Below are positions 43,403 through 52,365 of a stretch of DNA of 64,000 nt, one piece after another. Every line of letters begins with the position of its first letter. Positions within the stretch are counted from its first letter, which is position 1. The position numbers were made by a program, and so were the translations under genes. The notes beneath the pieces were generated by a model, which worked only from the letters and a program-made list of their open reading frames with translations, searched no databases and was not told the origin of the DNA. Location of the stretch: NCBI RefSeq assembly GCF_002298975.1, contig NZ_DBMV01000024.1:62001-126000 (forward strand), written 5' to 3'. The DNA comes from Ralstonia sp. UBA689 (GTDB lineage Bacteria > Pseudomonadota > Gammaproteobacteria > Burkholderiales > Burkholderiaceae).

Positions 43403-43765
43403 ATGACCCCTTTTACCGAGGCGCAATGGAAGCGCCTCATTGCACTGCTCGACGAGCAAGAAGCGCGCGTGCAGCGCCAGCTGGCCAATCTCGGCGTTGC
43501 GATTCCACAAGCGCCTCGCGAGATGCCTGTGGAAGATGCAGACCTGGCCGACCAGGAGGCTGACAATCAGGCAAGCGACGTCATGCTGGCCCATTACCGC
43601 AATGAGCTTGCACAGATCGATGCCGCGCGGGCACGGATGCAAAAGCACCAGTACGGCATCTGTGCGGATTGCGGCGAGGCGATTCCGTTTCTGCGCCTGC
43701 AAGCCCAGCCGACGGCTCTGCGGTGCGTTGCCTGCCAGACGGCGCTTGAGCACAGGCGGGTCTGA
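43403..43765 (+). CDS. DksA/TraR-type zinc-finger protein
   Basis: 120 residues: an N-terminal coiled coil with acidic tip region ('DADLADQEADNQASD') and a four-Cys zinc finger, 'CADCGEAIPF' plus 'RCVACQ' (CxxC-x17-CxxC). DksA-like proteins bind the RNA polymerase secondary channel and modify transcription with ppGpp. It is shorter than DksA (151) and closer to TraR/YbiI-like variants. Confidence 0.92.
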   Translation: MTPFTEAQWKRLIALLDEQEARVQRQLANLGVAIPQAPREMPVEDADLADQEADNQASDVMLAHYRNELAQIDAARARMQKHQYGICADCGEAIPFLRLQAQPTALRCVACQTALEHRRV

Positions 43766-43796
43766 TTGGGCACCGTCGGCACACTGGAGGTGATGT

Positions 43797-44444
43797 ATGA
43801 AAAGCGATCTGGGTATCAAGCAAGACGTCAATGATGAGTTGCTCTGGGAGCCTGCCGTGGACGCCGCTGCCATTGGCGTGGAGGTTGACCGCGGGGTGGT
43901 GACGCTCACCGGGCACGTGCACAGCTATACGGAAAAGGTGGCCGCCGAGCACGCGGCTGAACGTGTGGCTGGCGTACGGGGCGTGGTGCAGAAGATCGAG
44001 GTCCGCTGGCCTGGCGAGCACGCCGACGAAGACATTGCCGAGGCAGCCCGCTCAGCGCTGGAATGGCACGCCAGCCTGCCTTCCAGCCGCATCGAAGTTC
44101 TGGTGGAAAAGGGCTGGGTGACGCTGTCGGGCGAGGTGGACTGGCCGTACCAGGTTGAGCTGGCAGTGCAGGCGGTCGGCTCGTTGCGCGGTGTGACGGG
44201 GCTGATCAACCGCCTGAGGATCAAGGCACGCACAGTGCCGGAAGACGTTGTTCGCCAGATCGAGGCGGCACTCAAGCGACATGCCGAACGCGAAGCCGAC
44301 CGCATCCAGGTGACCGTCCATGGTGGAACGGTGACGCTGAGCGGCCATGTCGGTTCGGCATCGGAACGCCGTGCAGCCAAGGGGGCGGCGTGGTCGGCAC
44401 CGGGGGTGACCGAAGTCATCGACCATCTGCAACTCGCGCCGTGA
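43797..44444 (+). CDS. BON-domain protein (three BON repeats)
   Basis: 215 residues with the same three-BON layout as the gene at 42119; both begin 'K.D...KQDV..EL.W.PAVDA' and end '..APGV..VIDHL'. The pair probably arose by duplication around the flavodoxin and DksA-like genes. It is the last gene of the operon. Confidence 0.92.
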   Translation: MKSDLGIKQDVNDELLWEPAVDAAAIGVEVDRGVVTLTGHVHSYTEKVAAEHAAERVAGVRGVVQKIEVRWPGEHADEDIAEAARSALEWHASLPSSRIEVLVEKGWVTLSGEVDWPYQVELAVQAVGSLRGVTGLINRLRIKARTVPEDVVRQIEAALKRHAEREADRIQVTVHGGTVTLSGHVGSASERRAAKGAAWSAPGVTEVIDHLQLAP

Positions 44445-44452
44445 CGACGAAG

Positions 44453-44479
44453 AAACGCCCTCCTGTCTGGAGGGCGTTT
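44453..44479 (+). terminator. Rho-independent terminator of the usp-BON operon
   Basis: AAACGCCCTCC (44453-44463) pairs perfectly with GGAGGGCGTTT (44469-44479) around a 5-base loop, nine bases after the BON stop codon. Its A/T ends make it usable in both directions, serving also the convergent FNR gene. Confidence 0.9.
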
Positions 44480-44510
44480 GCATCTGCCGCACTCAAGCCA
44501 AGCGTCACGC

Positions 44511-45314
44511 TTACTGCAATTCGCTGAGCGCTGTCTTGTTGGCCAGCTCGATGTGCTTGCCGTTGACCGAGATCCAGCCTTCCCGCTGGAACCGCGACAA
44601 CGTGCGGCTGACCGTTTCCAGTTGCATGCCCAGATAGCAGCCGATCTCTTCGCGCGTCATGCGCAGCGTGAAGCTTGAACCCGAATAGCCGCGATCCTGC
44701 AGGCGGGTGGACAGGTTCAGCAGGAAGGTCGCGACGCGCGCTTCCGCGGTGAGCCCCGCCAGCAGCAGCATCAGCCCAGACTCGCGCACGATCTCCTCCG
44801 CCATCAACTGGTGGAGCCGGCGCTGCAGCGGGCGGATATCCTGGCAAAGCTCTTCCACGCAGTGGAAAGGCATCGAGCAGACTGTGCTGTCTTCCAGGGC
44901 AATCGCGTCACACGTATGACGATCGGCGGCAATGCCGTCGAGCCCGAGCGTTTCGCCGGCAAGCGGGAAGCCCGACACATAGCTGGTCCCATTGGGGTGC
45001 GACACCACGGTCTTGAACGATCCGGAGCGGACCGCGTAGAGCGCGTGGAAGGTATCACCGGCGCGGAACAGCGCCTCGCCCTTGCCGACCTTGCGCCAGG
45101 TATGGACCATGCGCTCCACGCGTTCCCGTTGGGTTGACGGCACGGCGCCCGTGATGCAGGCCCAATGCATCATGCAGTTGGCGCATTGGCTGCTCAATGC
45201 CGGGTCCAGCGGTGCCGGCGATTGGCATGCGTCACGAACCAGCTTCAACTGCAGCAGGGGAGAAGGGCGGACCACGTCGTCCGAAGTCCGAGCCTCGACA
45301 GCATTCGGCAGCAT
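44511..45314 (-). CDS. FNR/ANR-type oxygen-sensing Crp-family regulator
   Basis: 267 residues. N-terminal 'CANCMMHWAC' (CxxC-x5-C) plus a fourth Cys in 'DRHTCDAIA' are the [4Fe-4S] ligands of FNR. A cyclic-nucleotide-fold domain and dimer helix follow. The helix-turn-helix 'MTREEIGCYLGMQLETVSRTLSRFQREGWI' carries the E..SR recognition residues that read TTGAT half-sites. It should activate genes without oxygen and is the obvious candidate regulator for the boxes around it. The ATG at 45314 has GGAG at good spacing; the frame is open to 45335 without a ribosome site. Confidence 0.93.
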   Translation of the reverse strand: MLPNAVEARTSDDVVRPSPLLQLKLVRDACQSPAPLDPALSSQCANCMMHWACITGAVPSTQRERVERMVHTWRKVGKGEALFRAGDTFHALYAVRSGSFKTVVSHPNGTSYVSGFPLAGETLGLDGIAADRHTCDAIALEDSTVCSMPFHCVEELCQDIRPLQRRLHQLMAEEIVRESGLMLLLAGLTAEARVATFLLNLSTRLQDRGYSGSSFTLRMTREEIGCYLGMQLETVSRTLSRFQREGWISVNGKHIELANKTALSELQ

Positions 45315-45617
45315 AGGGTGTTCTCCAGAAATCATAGGCAGGTTGCGGCCCCGTCATCCTGATACAGGTTGCGCGACGGGGACGATCACCGCGCTCTGCC
45401 GAGTCCGAGTCCCGGTGTCCGTAAGCTCAGTATCGAAGAAGGCGTTCTTGCGCGAAATCAGGCAGCGCTGAGATGCATGTCGGAATATGTCGTGGCGCTG
45501 TCAGGCTTTCCTGACAGTGATACTCGATTCCGTGGTGAATCCGTCACATGGCTGATGCCATTTGACCGCCAGATGGATTATGTTTTTGATATCTCAGACT
45601 GATCCGGGCGTTCAGTG
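45315..45617. other. Intergenic region between FNR-type regulator and sensor kinase
   Basis: About 300 bp between divergent genes. I see no conserved small frame and no full FNR box, only isolated half-sites such as TTTGACC. It probably holds both promoters. Confidence 0.5.
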
Positions 45618-46973
45618 ATGGAGAAAGAGAGACATTTGGCGGCGACGTCGCGTCGGCGCATGCTGCAGTTGCATTCCACGCCAGCGGAATTGGTGGCCGG
45701 GGGGCTAGCCATTCTGCTGCTGTTCGTATCCGCAGTGTGGCTGGTGTCGGCGGTCATCCCGCGCGATCTTGGCGCGACCATCCTGTTGCTGGCCCTGGCA
45801 AGCATCGCCGCAGTTCTCGCCTTGGTGTTCTATTGGTTTCGTCTGCGCATGCTGCGCGCCACCGTGGGCGACTATCTCGCCCATCTGGAGAAGAGCGAAG
45901 CCCGGTTGGCCGGCATCATCCGGTCCTCCATGGAGGCCATCATTTCCGTGGATGACGCACAACGCGTCGTGCTGTTCAACCCTATGGCCGAAACCCTGTT
46001 CGGCTGCCCGGCCAACCTTGCAATCGGGCGCCCGTTGTCGGATTTCATCCCCGAGCGGTTTCGCGGCGCACATGAGGCGCATGTACGCCGCTTCGGAGTG
46101 ACGGGCGTTTCAGAGCGGCAGATGGGTAAGCAGCGCGCGCTGTTTGCGCTGCATGCGAGCGGCCGTGAATTCCCCATCGAAGCCTCCATTTCGCAGATCG
46201 ATGACGACGGCGCCAAGCTCTTTACCGTGATGCTGCGTGATACCACGTCGCGGGTCCGCGCTGAAGCCGCGCTGCGCCGGTCTCAGGAAGAGTTGCAGCA
46301 CCTCTCCGACAGCATCCTGGCGACGCGGGAGGCGGAGCGGTATCGCATTGCCCGCGAGTTGCACGACGACCTCGGGCAGCGCCTCAGCGCGCTCAAGATG
46401 GATATCTCTCTGCTGGCAGCGGATCTTCAGGCCACGAGCGGTGCCGCCTCTGCACTGACGGCGCAAACGACAGCCATGCAGCGCGTGATTGACGAGACGA
46501 TCGCGGCGGTGCGGCAGATTTCGGCCGATCTGCGTCCACCTTTGCTTGACGAACTGGGGCTGGTGCCCGCCATTGAATGGATCGCCAAGAGCTTTCGTCT
46601 GCGCTTCGGGCTCATTGTCGACGTGCACGCCCAGGAGATGCCGATGGATGAGCGCGCAGCGATTTCGGTATTCCGCATCGTGCAGGAGGCGCTGAACAAT
46701 GTTGTTCGCCATGCCGACGCCACCCGCGTTGAGATCCGGTTTAACCAACTGGACGACACGCTCGAGCTGTCCATCCAGGACAACGGCCACGGTTGGAGCG
46801 GCGCGCCACCCGCGCCGGGCGCGCGCAAGCCATTGGGGTTGCTCGGCATCCGAGAGCGTGCGCGTTTGCTGGGCGGCCAGGCTACGACCACGCATTCGCC
46901 GGACGGGGGGTTTTGCGTAAGCGTGCGTTTTCCCGCAGCCCGTGATGTGGCGCAGGAGGAAGCCGGATCATGA
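45618..46973 (+). CDS. Membrane PAS sensor histidine kinase (NarL/HisKA_3 type)
   Basis: 451 residues from the ATG at 45618 (a GTG three bases earlier is possible). Two membrane helices (about 27-50 and 55-75) with a very short external loop, a PAS domain (about 95-215; 'IIRSSMEAIISVDDAQRVVLFNPMAE'), a HisKA_3 helix with the phosphorylated His249 in 'ARELHDDLGQRLSALK', and an ATPase domain with N-box 'EALNNVVRHADA' and G-box 'GLLGIRERA'. The PAS has no obvious heme or Cys ligand. It overlaps its response regulator by ATGA. Confidence 0.94.
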   Translation: MEKERHLAATSRRRMLQLHSTPAELVAGGLAILLLFVSAVWLVSAVIPRDLGATILLLALASIAAVLALVFYWFRLRMLRATVGDYLAHLEKSEARLAGIIRSSMEAIISVDDAQRVVLFNPMAETLFGCPANLAIGRPLSDFIPERFRGAHEAHVRRFGVTGVSERQMGKQRALFALHASGREFPIEASISQIDDDGAKLFTVMLRDTTSRVRAEAALRRSQEELQHLSDSILATREAERYRIARELHDDLGQRLSALKMDISLLAADLQATSGAASALTAQTTAMQRVIDETIAAVRQISADLRPPLLDELGLVPAIEWIAKSFRLRFGLIVDVHAQEMPMDERAAISVFRIVQEALNNVVRHADATRVEIRFNQLDDTLELSIQDNGHGWSGAPPAPGARKPLGLLGIRERARLLGGQATTTHSPDGGFCVSVRFPAARDVAQEEAGS

Positions 46974-47617
46974 TCCGCGTGATGATTGCCGATGACCACG
47001 CAGTGATGCGCGACGGTGTACGCCACATCCTGGAGCGAGCCGGAGACTTTGACGTCGTGTGCGAGGCCTCCGATGGCACACAGGTGCTGCAGCTGACACG
47101 TGAGCATCGGCCGCAGGTGATCGTGCTCGACCTGTCGATGCCGGGACGCAGTGGGCTGGAACTATTGCGGCAGTTGCAGGAGGAGCACGCGGGGGTGCGG
47201 GTGCTAGTGCTGACAATGCATGCGGAGGAACAGTATGTCGCGCGCGCCTTCCGGGCTGGCGCAGCCGCCTATCTGACCAAAGAGAGCGCCGCCACCGAAT
47301 TGGTGGCCGCCCTGCAGAAGGTGGCGCGTGGCGGCACCTACGTCAGCCCGGCGATGGCGGAAAAGCTTGCGCACAGCCTGGGCGAGCGCAGTGAAGAGGC
47401 CGCGCACACCCGTCTGTCCGATCGCGAGATGGAGGTCTACCGCCGGCTGGTGCTGGGTGAGCCGCTGACGGAGATCGCCACCAGCCTGTGCGTCAGCGCC
47501 AAGACCATCAGCACCTACAAGATGCGGCTGTTGGACAAGCTTCAGCTCACCAGCGAGGCCGCGCTCGTGCGTTACGCGATACGCCATCGCCTGTTCTCGG
47601 ACGACGACACCCTGTAG
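46970..47617 (+). CDS. NarL/FixJ-family response regulator
   Basis: 215 residues. Receiver domain with acidic pocket 'IADDHAVMR' and phosphorylation site Asp54 ('VIVLDLSMPGRSG'), then a LuxR-type HTH 'LSDREMEVYRRLVLGEPLTEIATSLCVSAKTISTYKMRLLDKL'. It pairs with the kinase it overlaps. Likely targets include the efflux operon that follows, but no operator is identified. Confidence 0.95.
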   Translation: MIRVMIADDHAVMRDGVRHILERAGDFDVVCEASDGTQVLQLTREHRPQVIVLDLSMPGRSGLELLRQLQEEHAGVRVLVLTMHAEEQYVARAFRAGAAAYLTKESAATELVAALQKVARGGTYVSPAMAEKLAHSLGERSEEAAHTRLSDREMEVYRRLVLGEPLTEIATSLCVSAKTISTYKMRLLDKLQLTSEAALVRYAIRHRLFSDDDTL

Positions 47618-47821
47618 CTGACCGGCAACACCGCGCAGCGGCCCAACAAGCGGAACTGCTGCGCTGCGGCAGTGGCCGCTCTCTGCGGCTTGCGGCACGT
47701 CAAATGACGGCGTCGGCGGAGCGCTATCGTTGAGGCACATGCATCGGTGCCCGACGGTTTGGCGCGCGGCCGATTCTCGGCAGGCCTAATGTGGTTGCGA
47801 GGCCACACCGCTGTCGCCGTG

Positions 47822-47844
47822 CATGACCAAAAGGGGGTCATGTG
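47822..47844 (+). promoter_or_regulatory. Inverted repeat enclosing the ribosome-binding site of the efflux permease
   Basis: CATGACC (47822-47828) and GGTCATG (47836-47842) pair perfectly around AAAAGGG. The AAAGGGGG ribosome site lies within the loop and right arm, and the GTG start begins at 47842, so the hairpin could limit initiation. Confidence 0.45.
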
Positions 47845-48978
47845 CAGGCCATTCTCAAACTTGCCTACAAGCTGTTGGTCAACGACAGGGCCAAGTTGAG
47901 CGGCTTGCTGGTCGGTATCACCTTTGCCGTCTTCCTGATGATCGAGATGACCTCGTTGTTCGCGGGCGTGCTGAACCGGTCATCGTCTGCCATCTACAAC
48001 ATCGGTGCCCGCATGTGGGTGATGGACCCGGCGGTCAATACCGTGGCCAACACCATCGGCATGCCGGATTACGTGCTCGATGCGGTACGCAGCATCGACG
48101 GTGTGAAGTTTGCCGTGCCCCTGTATTCGGGCGGCGGGCTCGTACGCCTGGCCAGCGGAACGTATCAGCCCGTCACCGTGGTGGGCATCGACGACACCAC
48201 CCTGTTCGGGCGCCCGCGCATGCTCAAGGGGCGAATCGAAGATATCTTCGGTGAAAACGGTTTCATCGTCGTTCAAGATGCCGAGTTCGGTAAGCTCGAA
48301 AACCCTCGCATCGGCACCGAATTCGAGATCAACGACCATCGCGGCGTGATCGTTGGTATTTGCGAGGTCGCCACCAGCGGGCTGTTCGGCGTGCCCACGC
48401 TGTACACCACGTACCGCCGCGCCGTGCAATACCTGCCGGGCACGCGCTATACGATGTCCTACGTTCTGGTCGAGCCCAAGAGTGAAGCGGATATCGCAGC
48501 CATTGAGCGCGCGGTCGACCGGCTGGGCTATCGCGCGCTGACCAAGGAAGAATTCATCAGCCGTATCTCGCACTTCTATACGTACCAGACCGGGCTTGGC
48601 ACCAACATCCTGCTGATGACGGTGATCAGCTTCATCGTGGGGCTGTCGATTTCGGGGCAGACCTTCTACACGTTCATCCTGGAGAACCTCGAGCGGTTCG
48701 GTGCGCTGAAGGCCATCGGGGCCAAGGGGCATGAACTGGTGATGATGATCGTGTTCCAGGCCACCTTTGTGGCGCTGGTTGGCTACGGGCTTGGGATCGG
48801 TCTGTGCGCGGGGTCCATTGCGCTGGTCCGCATCCGCATTCCGGACTACGCGGCCATGATCACAGCAACGAATCTCGTGTTCGCTCTGGCGATGGTGATC
48901 TTGATCGCCGCGATCTCGGGCTACATCGGCGTACGCAAGGTGCTGCGCATCGAGCCCTTCGACATTTTCCGGGGGTGA
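47842..48978 (+). CDS. ABC efflux permease (DevC/MacB-like, FtsX fold)
   Basis: 378 residues. One N-terminal helix (about 18-42), a periplasmic domain of about 210 residues, then three C-terminal helices ending 'GVRKVLRIEPFDIFRG', the FtsX-domain pattern. 'LENLERFGALKAIGAKGHELVMM' is the coupling region. With the next three genes it forms a tripartite exporter resembling cyanobacterial DevBCA or MacAB-TolC, moving a lipid, peptide or toxic compound out of the cell. It starts with GTG. Confidence 0.9.
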   Translation: MQAILKLAYKLLVNDRAKLSGLLVGITFAVFLMIEMTSLFAGVLNRSSSAIYNIGARMWVMDPAVNTVANTIGMPDYVLDAVRSIDGVKFAVPLYSGGGLVRLASGTYQPVTVVGIDDTTLFGRPRMLKGRIEDIFGENGFIVVQDAEFGKLENPRIGTEFEINDHRGVIVGICEVATSGLFGVPTLYTTYRRAVQYLPGTRYTMSYVLVEPKSEADIAAIERAVDRLGYRALTKEEFISRISHFYTYQTGLGTNILLMTVISFIVGLSISGQTFYTFILENLERFGALKAIGAKGHELVMMIVFQATFVALVGYGLGIGLCAGSIALVRIRIPDYAAMITATNLVFALAMVILIAAISGYIGVRKVLRIEPFDIFRG

Positions 48979-49679
48979 GCGTGGCCAAGGTTGCCATTGC
49001 CGCACAGGCGCTGGACAAATGGTTCGGCGAAGGGGAAGCACGCACCCGCGCGCTCAGACAAGTCACGTTCGACGCCTACTTCAACGAGATGCTGTTCATC
49101 GTGGGGCCATCGGGCAGCGGCAAGACCACGCTGCTGAGCGTGATTTCCGGCATCCTGCGCCCGGACGGCGGCCATGCCGTGGTTGACGGTGTCGATATCT
49201 GGAAGCTCTCGGCCGATGCGCTGGCCGATTTCCGTCTCAGCAAGATCGGTTTCGTGTTCCAGGATTATCACCTCTTTCCGCGCCTGACCACGGTGGAAAA
49301 TGTCGCCATCCCACTCGTTCTTCGGCGTGTCCATTGGGATGAGGCATTGAAACAGGCCATGCATTACCTGGACGTGGTCGGCCTGAAGAACCGCGCCCAG
49401 TTGCCGCCGATCAAGCTCAGCGGCGGTGAGCAGCAACGCGTGGCCATCGCACGCGCCATCGTCACGCAGCCGGACATCCTGATCCTGGACGAACCCACGG
49501 CTTCGCTGGACGGGGACACCGGCCGCTCGATCATGCAGTTCGTCAAGACGGAGATCCTCAACGAACGCCGCTGCATCGTGATCGTGACGCACGACGCGCG
49601 CATTCTGGACATGGCCAGCCGCATCCTGGATATGGAAGACGGCCGCCTGAGCCATATTGAACGTGGAGAGGTGCGATGA
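48975..49679 (+). CDS. ABC efflux ATPase (DevA/LolD-like)
   Basis: 234 residues. Walker A 'VGPSGSGKTTLLSVISG', Q-loop 'GFVFQDYHLFPRL', signature 'LSGGEQQRVAIARAI', Walker B 'ILILDEPTASLD' and the H-loop 'IVTHD' are intact. The GTG at 48975 overlaps the permease stop; a second GTG at 48981 is possible. It drives the permease before it. Confidence 0.93.
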   Translation: MSVAKVAIAAQALDKWFGEGEARTRALRQVTFDAYFNEMLFIVGPSGSGKTTLLSVISGILRPDGGHAVVDGVDIWKLSADALADFRLSKIGFVFQDYHLFPRLTTVENVAIPLVLRRVHWDEALKQAMHYLDVVGLKNRAQLPPIKLSGGEQQRVAIARAIVTQPDILILDEPTASLDGDTGRSIMQFVKTEILNERRCIVIVTHDARILDMASRILDMEDGRLSHIERGEVR

Positions 49680-50761
49680 AGATCCGCTGGTTGTTGGTGC
49701 TCTCGGTGAGCGGCCTGCTGGCGGGCGTCGGGGCAGCCATCTATTACGCCCGGCAGAGTCCGCCGCTGCCGCCGGTCTTCCAGGCGGCGGCCAACCCGTA
49801 TGCCACCGGCATCTACGCCAACGGGATCATCGAAAGCGATCAGCCTAGCGGTGCCAACCTGAACCTGTATCCCGAGGTTTCGGGCACCGTGGCGCGCATT
49901 CCGGTGAAGGAAGGGCAGGCGGTGAAGCAGGGCGACGCACTGATCGAGATCGAAGATTCAGTCCAGCGCGCCTTGACGGCGCAACAGCAGTCGCAAGTGG
50001 ACGCGGTGGATGCCCAGTTGAATGCGCTGGTGGCGCAGCCGCGCAAAGAGACGCTGGAGGTCACGCGTGCGCAGGTGTCGGCGGCGGACGCGAGCCTGCG
50101 CACCGTGCAGGACCAGTTGGACAAGCTGGAAGCCGCCGCCCGGCTCAACCCCAAGGCGGTCAGCCGCGACACGATGGACAACGCCGCCAACGCCGTGCGC
50201 GTGGCGCGCGGCAACCTGGCCGTCGCGCAGCGCCAGTACGACCTCACGCGCGCTGGTGCCTGGGTCTATGACATCCGCAGCCTGCAGAAGCAGCGCGATG
50301 CATTGCAGAAGGGGGCCGCCGCGGCTGCCGCGCTACTCGCGAAGTACATCGTGCGCGCGCCGGCGGATGGCATCGTCATGTCGATCAATACCGCGCCCGG
50401 CGCCTATGTCTCATCACAAGGCACCTACGATGCCTACACACGGGGCTACGTTCCGCTGGTCATCATGAGTTCGGGGCAGAACAAGCTGGCAGTGCGCGTG
50501 TACGTGGACGAGATCCTGGTGCACCGCCTGCCGCCCGGCGCGGTCCAGGCGCGCATGTTCTTCCGCGGCACCAACATCAGCGTCCCGCTGGAGTTCGTGC
50601 GGGTGCAGCCTTATGTGTCGCCCAAGGTGCAACTATCCGACCAGCGCTCCGAGCGGGTGGATGTGCGCGTGCTTCCCTTGCTTTTCCGGTTCAAGCAGCC
50701 GGACAAGCTCATGGTCTATCCGGGCCAGTTGGTAGATGTCTACCTGCAGGGGGCATCGTGA
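49676..50761 (+). CDS. HlyD-family periplasmic adaptor
   Basis: 361 residues. A single N-terminal membrane helix (about 5-24), a biotinyl-lipoyl half-motif 'EVSGTVARIPVKEGQAVKQGDALIEIED', a long coiled coil with Ala/Gln-rich heptads (about 95-205), the second lipoyl half 'KYIVRAPADGIVMSINTAPGAYV' and a beta-barrel domain. It bridges the permease to the outer-membrane channel. It overlaps the ATPase by ATGA. Confidence 0.93.
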   Translation: MKIRWLLVLSVSGLLAGVGAAIYYARQSPPLPPVFQAAANPYATGIYANGIIESDQPSGANLNLYPEVSGTVARIPVKEGQAVKQGDALIEIEDSVQRALTAQQQSQVDAVDAQLNALVAQPRKETLEVTRAQVSAADASLRTVQDQLDKLEAAARLNPKAVSRDTMDNAANAVRVARGNLAVAQRQYDLTRAGAWVYDIRSLQKQRDALQKGAAAAAALLAKYIVRAPADGIVMSINTAPGAYVSSQGTYDAYTRGYVPLVIMSSGQNKLAVRVYVDEILVHRLPPGAVQARMFFRGTNISVPLEFVRVQPYVSPKVQLSDQRSERVDVRVLPLLFRFKQPDKLMVYPGQLVDVYLQGAS

Positions 50762-52233
50762 AGCCGACGCTACGGGGCACCACCGCATGCGTGATGGCCG
50801 TCGTGCTGCTGGCCGGGGGGTGTGCCGTCGGGCCGGACTTCAAGACGCCGCCGGCGCCGAGCGTTGACCGCTATCTTCGCGATGGCGATCCTGCCGGATC
50901 GGCGCCAGCGGACGGGGTTGCCCAGCGCTTTTCCGTGGCACCGGTGTCTGCCGACTGGTGGCGCATGTTCGGCAGTCCCGCGCTGGACGACGTCATGACA
51001 ACGGCCATCCAGGCCAACCCGACCCTGCAGCAGGCAGAAGCCAACCTGCGGGCGGCACAAGACCTGCTGCGGGCCGGTGCCGGGGTGTTCTATCCACAAG
51101 TAACGGCTTCGGGCGCGGTGTCGCGCCAGGCTGTGCTGCCTGCCAGACTCGGTCAGACAGGGGCGCCGAGCCTTTTTACGCTGTGGACGCTGGGCCCGTC
51201 GGTCAGCTACGCGCTCGATCTCTTCGGCGGCAATCGGCGGGCCGTTGAAGCGCTGGCCGCACAAGCCGAAGGCCAGCGCTATGCCGTCGCCGCCGCTTAC
51301 CTCACGCTGACCGGCAATCTCGTCAACGCGGTTATCGCGCATGCCGGTTATGCCGCACAGATTGAGACCACACGCAGCCTGATTGCGGTGGTGCGCGAAC
51401 AGGTGGACATTGCACATGCCCAGGTCACTGCCGGCGTGGCGGCCGATTCCAGCGAACTGGCCCTTGCTGGCCAGTTGGCCTCGTTGGAGGCTTCCCTTGC
51501 CCCCCTTGAGCAGAAGCGCGATCAGGCGATGCATCTGGAAGCCGTGCTGGCCGGCCGGTTTCCATCGCAGGCCGATGCCGTCGACGTGATGCTCAGCGGC
51601 TTGGTGCTGCCGGTCGACCTGCCCAGGCTCGTGCCCTCGGAACTCGTACGGCAGCGGCCGGACATCCTGGCCGCGCAGGCGCGCCTGCATGAGGCCAGCG
51701 CCCAGGTGGGCGTGGCCACGGCTGCCATGCTGCCAAGCCTGACCCTCAGCGCCGACTACGCGCGCATGGCCAGCAGCAGCGCTGCCCTGTTCGGACCGCA
51801 AACCGCAGCGTGGAGCCTGGGGGCCAGCCTTGCCGCGCCGCTGTTCGAGGGTGGCAGCCTGCGCTACCGGCGCTCTGCCGCACAGCAGGCCTTGCAGGCT
51901 GCGGATGCCGACTATCGGCAAGTGGTGCTCACCGCATTCGAGCAGGTTGCCGATGTGTTGCGCGCACTTGAGCACGATGCGGTGCAGCTCGATGCGCAAC
52001 TGCGGGCGCAGGCGGCCGCCAGCACGGCCCTGGACGAGATCGATGCCGAATACCGCGCGGGAGTGGCCAGCTACCTACAGGTGCTGAGTGCCGATCTGCA
52101 ATTTCAGCAGGCCGTGCTCGGTACTGTGCAGGCGCGCGCGCAGCGGCTGCAGGACACCGTAGCGCTGTTCCTCGCCCTGGGCGGAGGCTGGCGCGACGCC
52201 GTGCCGGGCAAGACAACGGAGCCCGCCGCCTGA
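50758..52233 (+). CDS. TolC-like outer-membrane efflux lipoprotein (NodT family)
   Basis: 491 residues. A lipoprotein signal 'MAVVLLAGGCAVGPDF' with the lipobox Cys, followed by two outer-membrane-efflux repeats ('DDVMTTAIQANPTLQQAEANLRAAQDLLRAGAG' and 'YRQVVLTAFEQVADVLRALE'). It completes the tripartite exporter. It starts with GTG overlapping the adaptor stop. Confidence 0.93.
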   Translation: MKPTLRGTTACVMAVVLLAGGCAVGPDFKTPPAPSVDRYLRDGDPAGSAPADGVAQRFSVAPVSADWWRMFGSPALDDVMTTAIQANPTLQQAEANLRAAQDLLRAGAGVFYPQVTASGAVSRQAVLPARLGQTGAPSLFTLWTLGPSVSYALDLFGGNRRAVEALAAQAEGQRYAVAAAYLTLTGNLVNAVIAHAGYAAQIETTRSLIAVVREQVDIAHAQVTAGVAADSSELALAGQLASLEASLAPLEQKRDQAMHLEAVLAGRFPSQADAVDVMLSGLVLPVDLPRLVPSELVRQRPDILAAQARLHEASAQVGVATAAMLPSLTLSADYARMASSSAALFGPQTAAWSLGASLAAPLFEGGSLRYRRSAAQQALQAADADYRQVVLTAFEQVADVLRALEHDAVQLDAQLRAQAAASTALDEIDAEYRAGVASYLQVLSADLQFQQAVLGTVQARAQRLQDTVALFLALGGGWRDAVPGKTTEPAA

Positions 52234-52285
52234 GTGCAGCGCCGATGCAACGCCTTGGAAAATCTGCCTGGACTTCCCGATGCGA

Positions 52286-52327
52286 TTGAGATGCATCAAA
52301 CACAAACGGCACGCACTACCCTCTAAT
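52286..52327 (+). promoter_or_regulatory. FNR-like box and -10 of the PHA synthase operon
   Basis: TTGAGATGCATCAA (52286-52299) matches nine of ten FNR positions. TCTAAT (52322-52327) is a strong -10 placed exactly where a class II FNR promoter (box centre at -41.5) requires it; transcription would start near 52334, 32 bases before the ATG. Confidence 0.75.
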
Positions 52328-52365
52328 GGAGTGCACAGATCGACGAACTTCGCCCCCGACCGCCG

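Noticed and set aside
47730..47743. FNR box upstream of the efflux operon (TTGAGGCACATGCA)
   Set aside because: Only seven of ten positions match and no -10 lies at the right distance.
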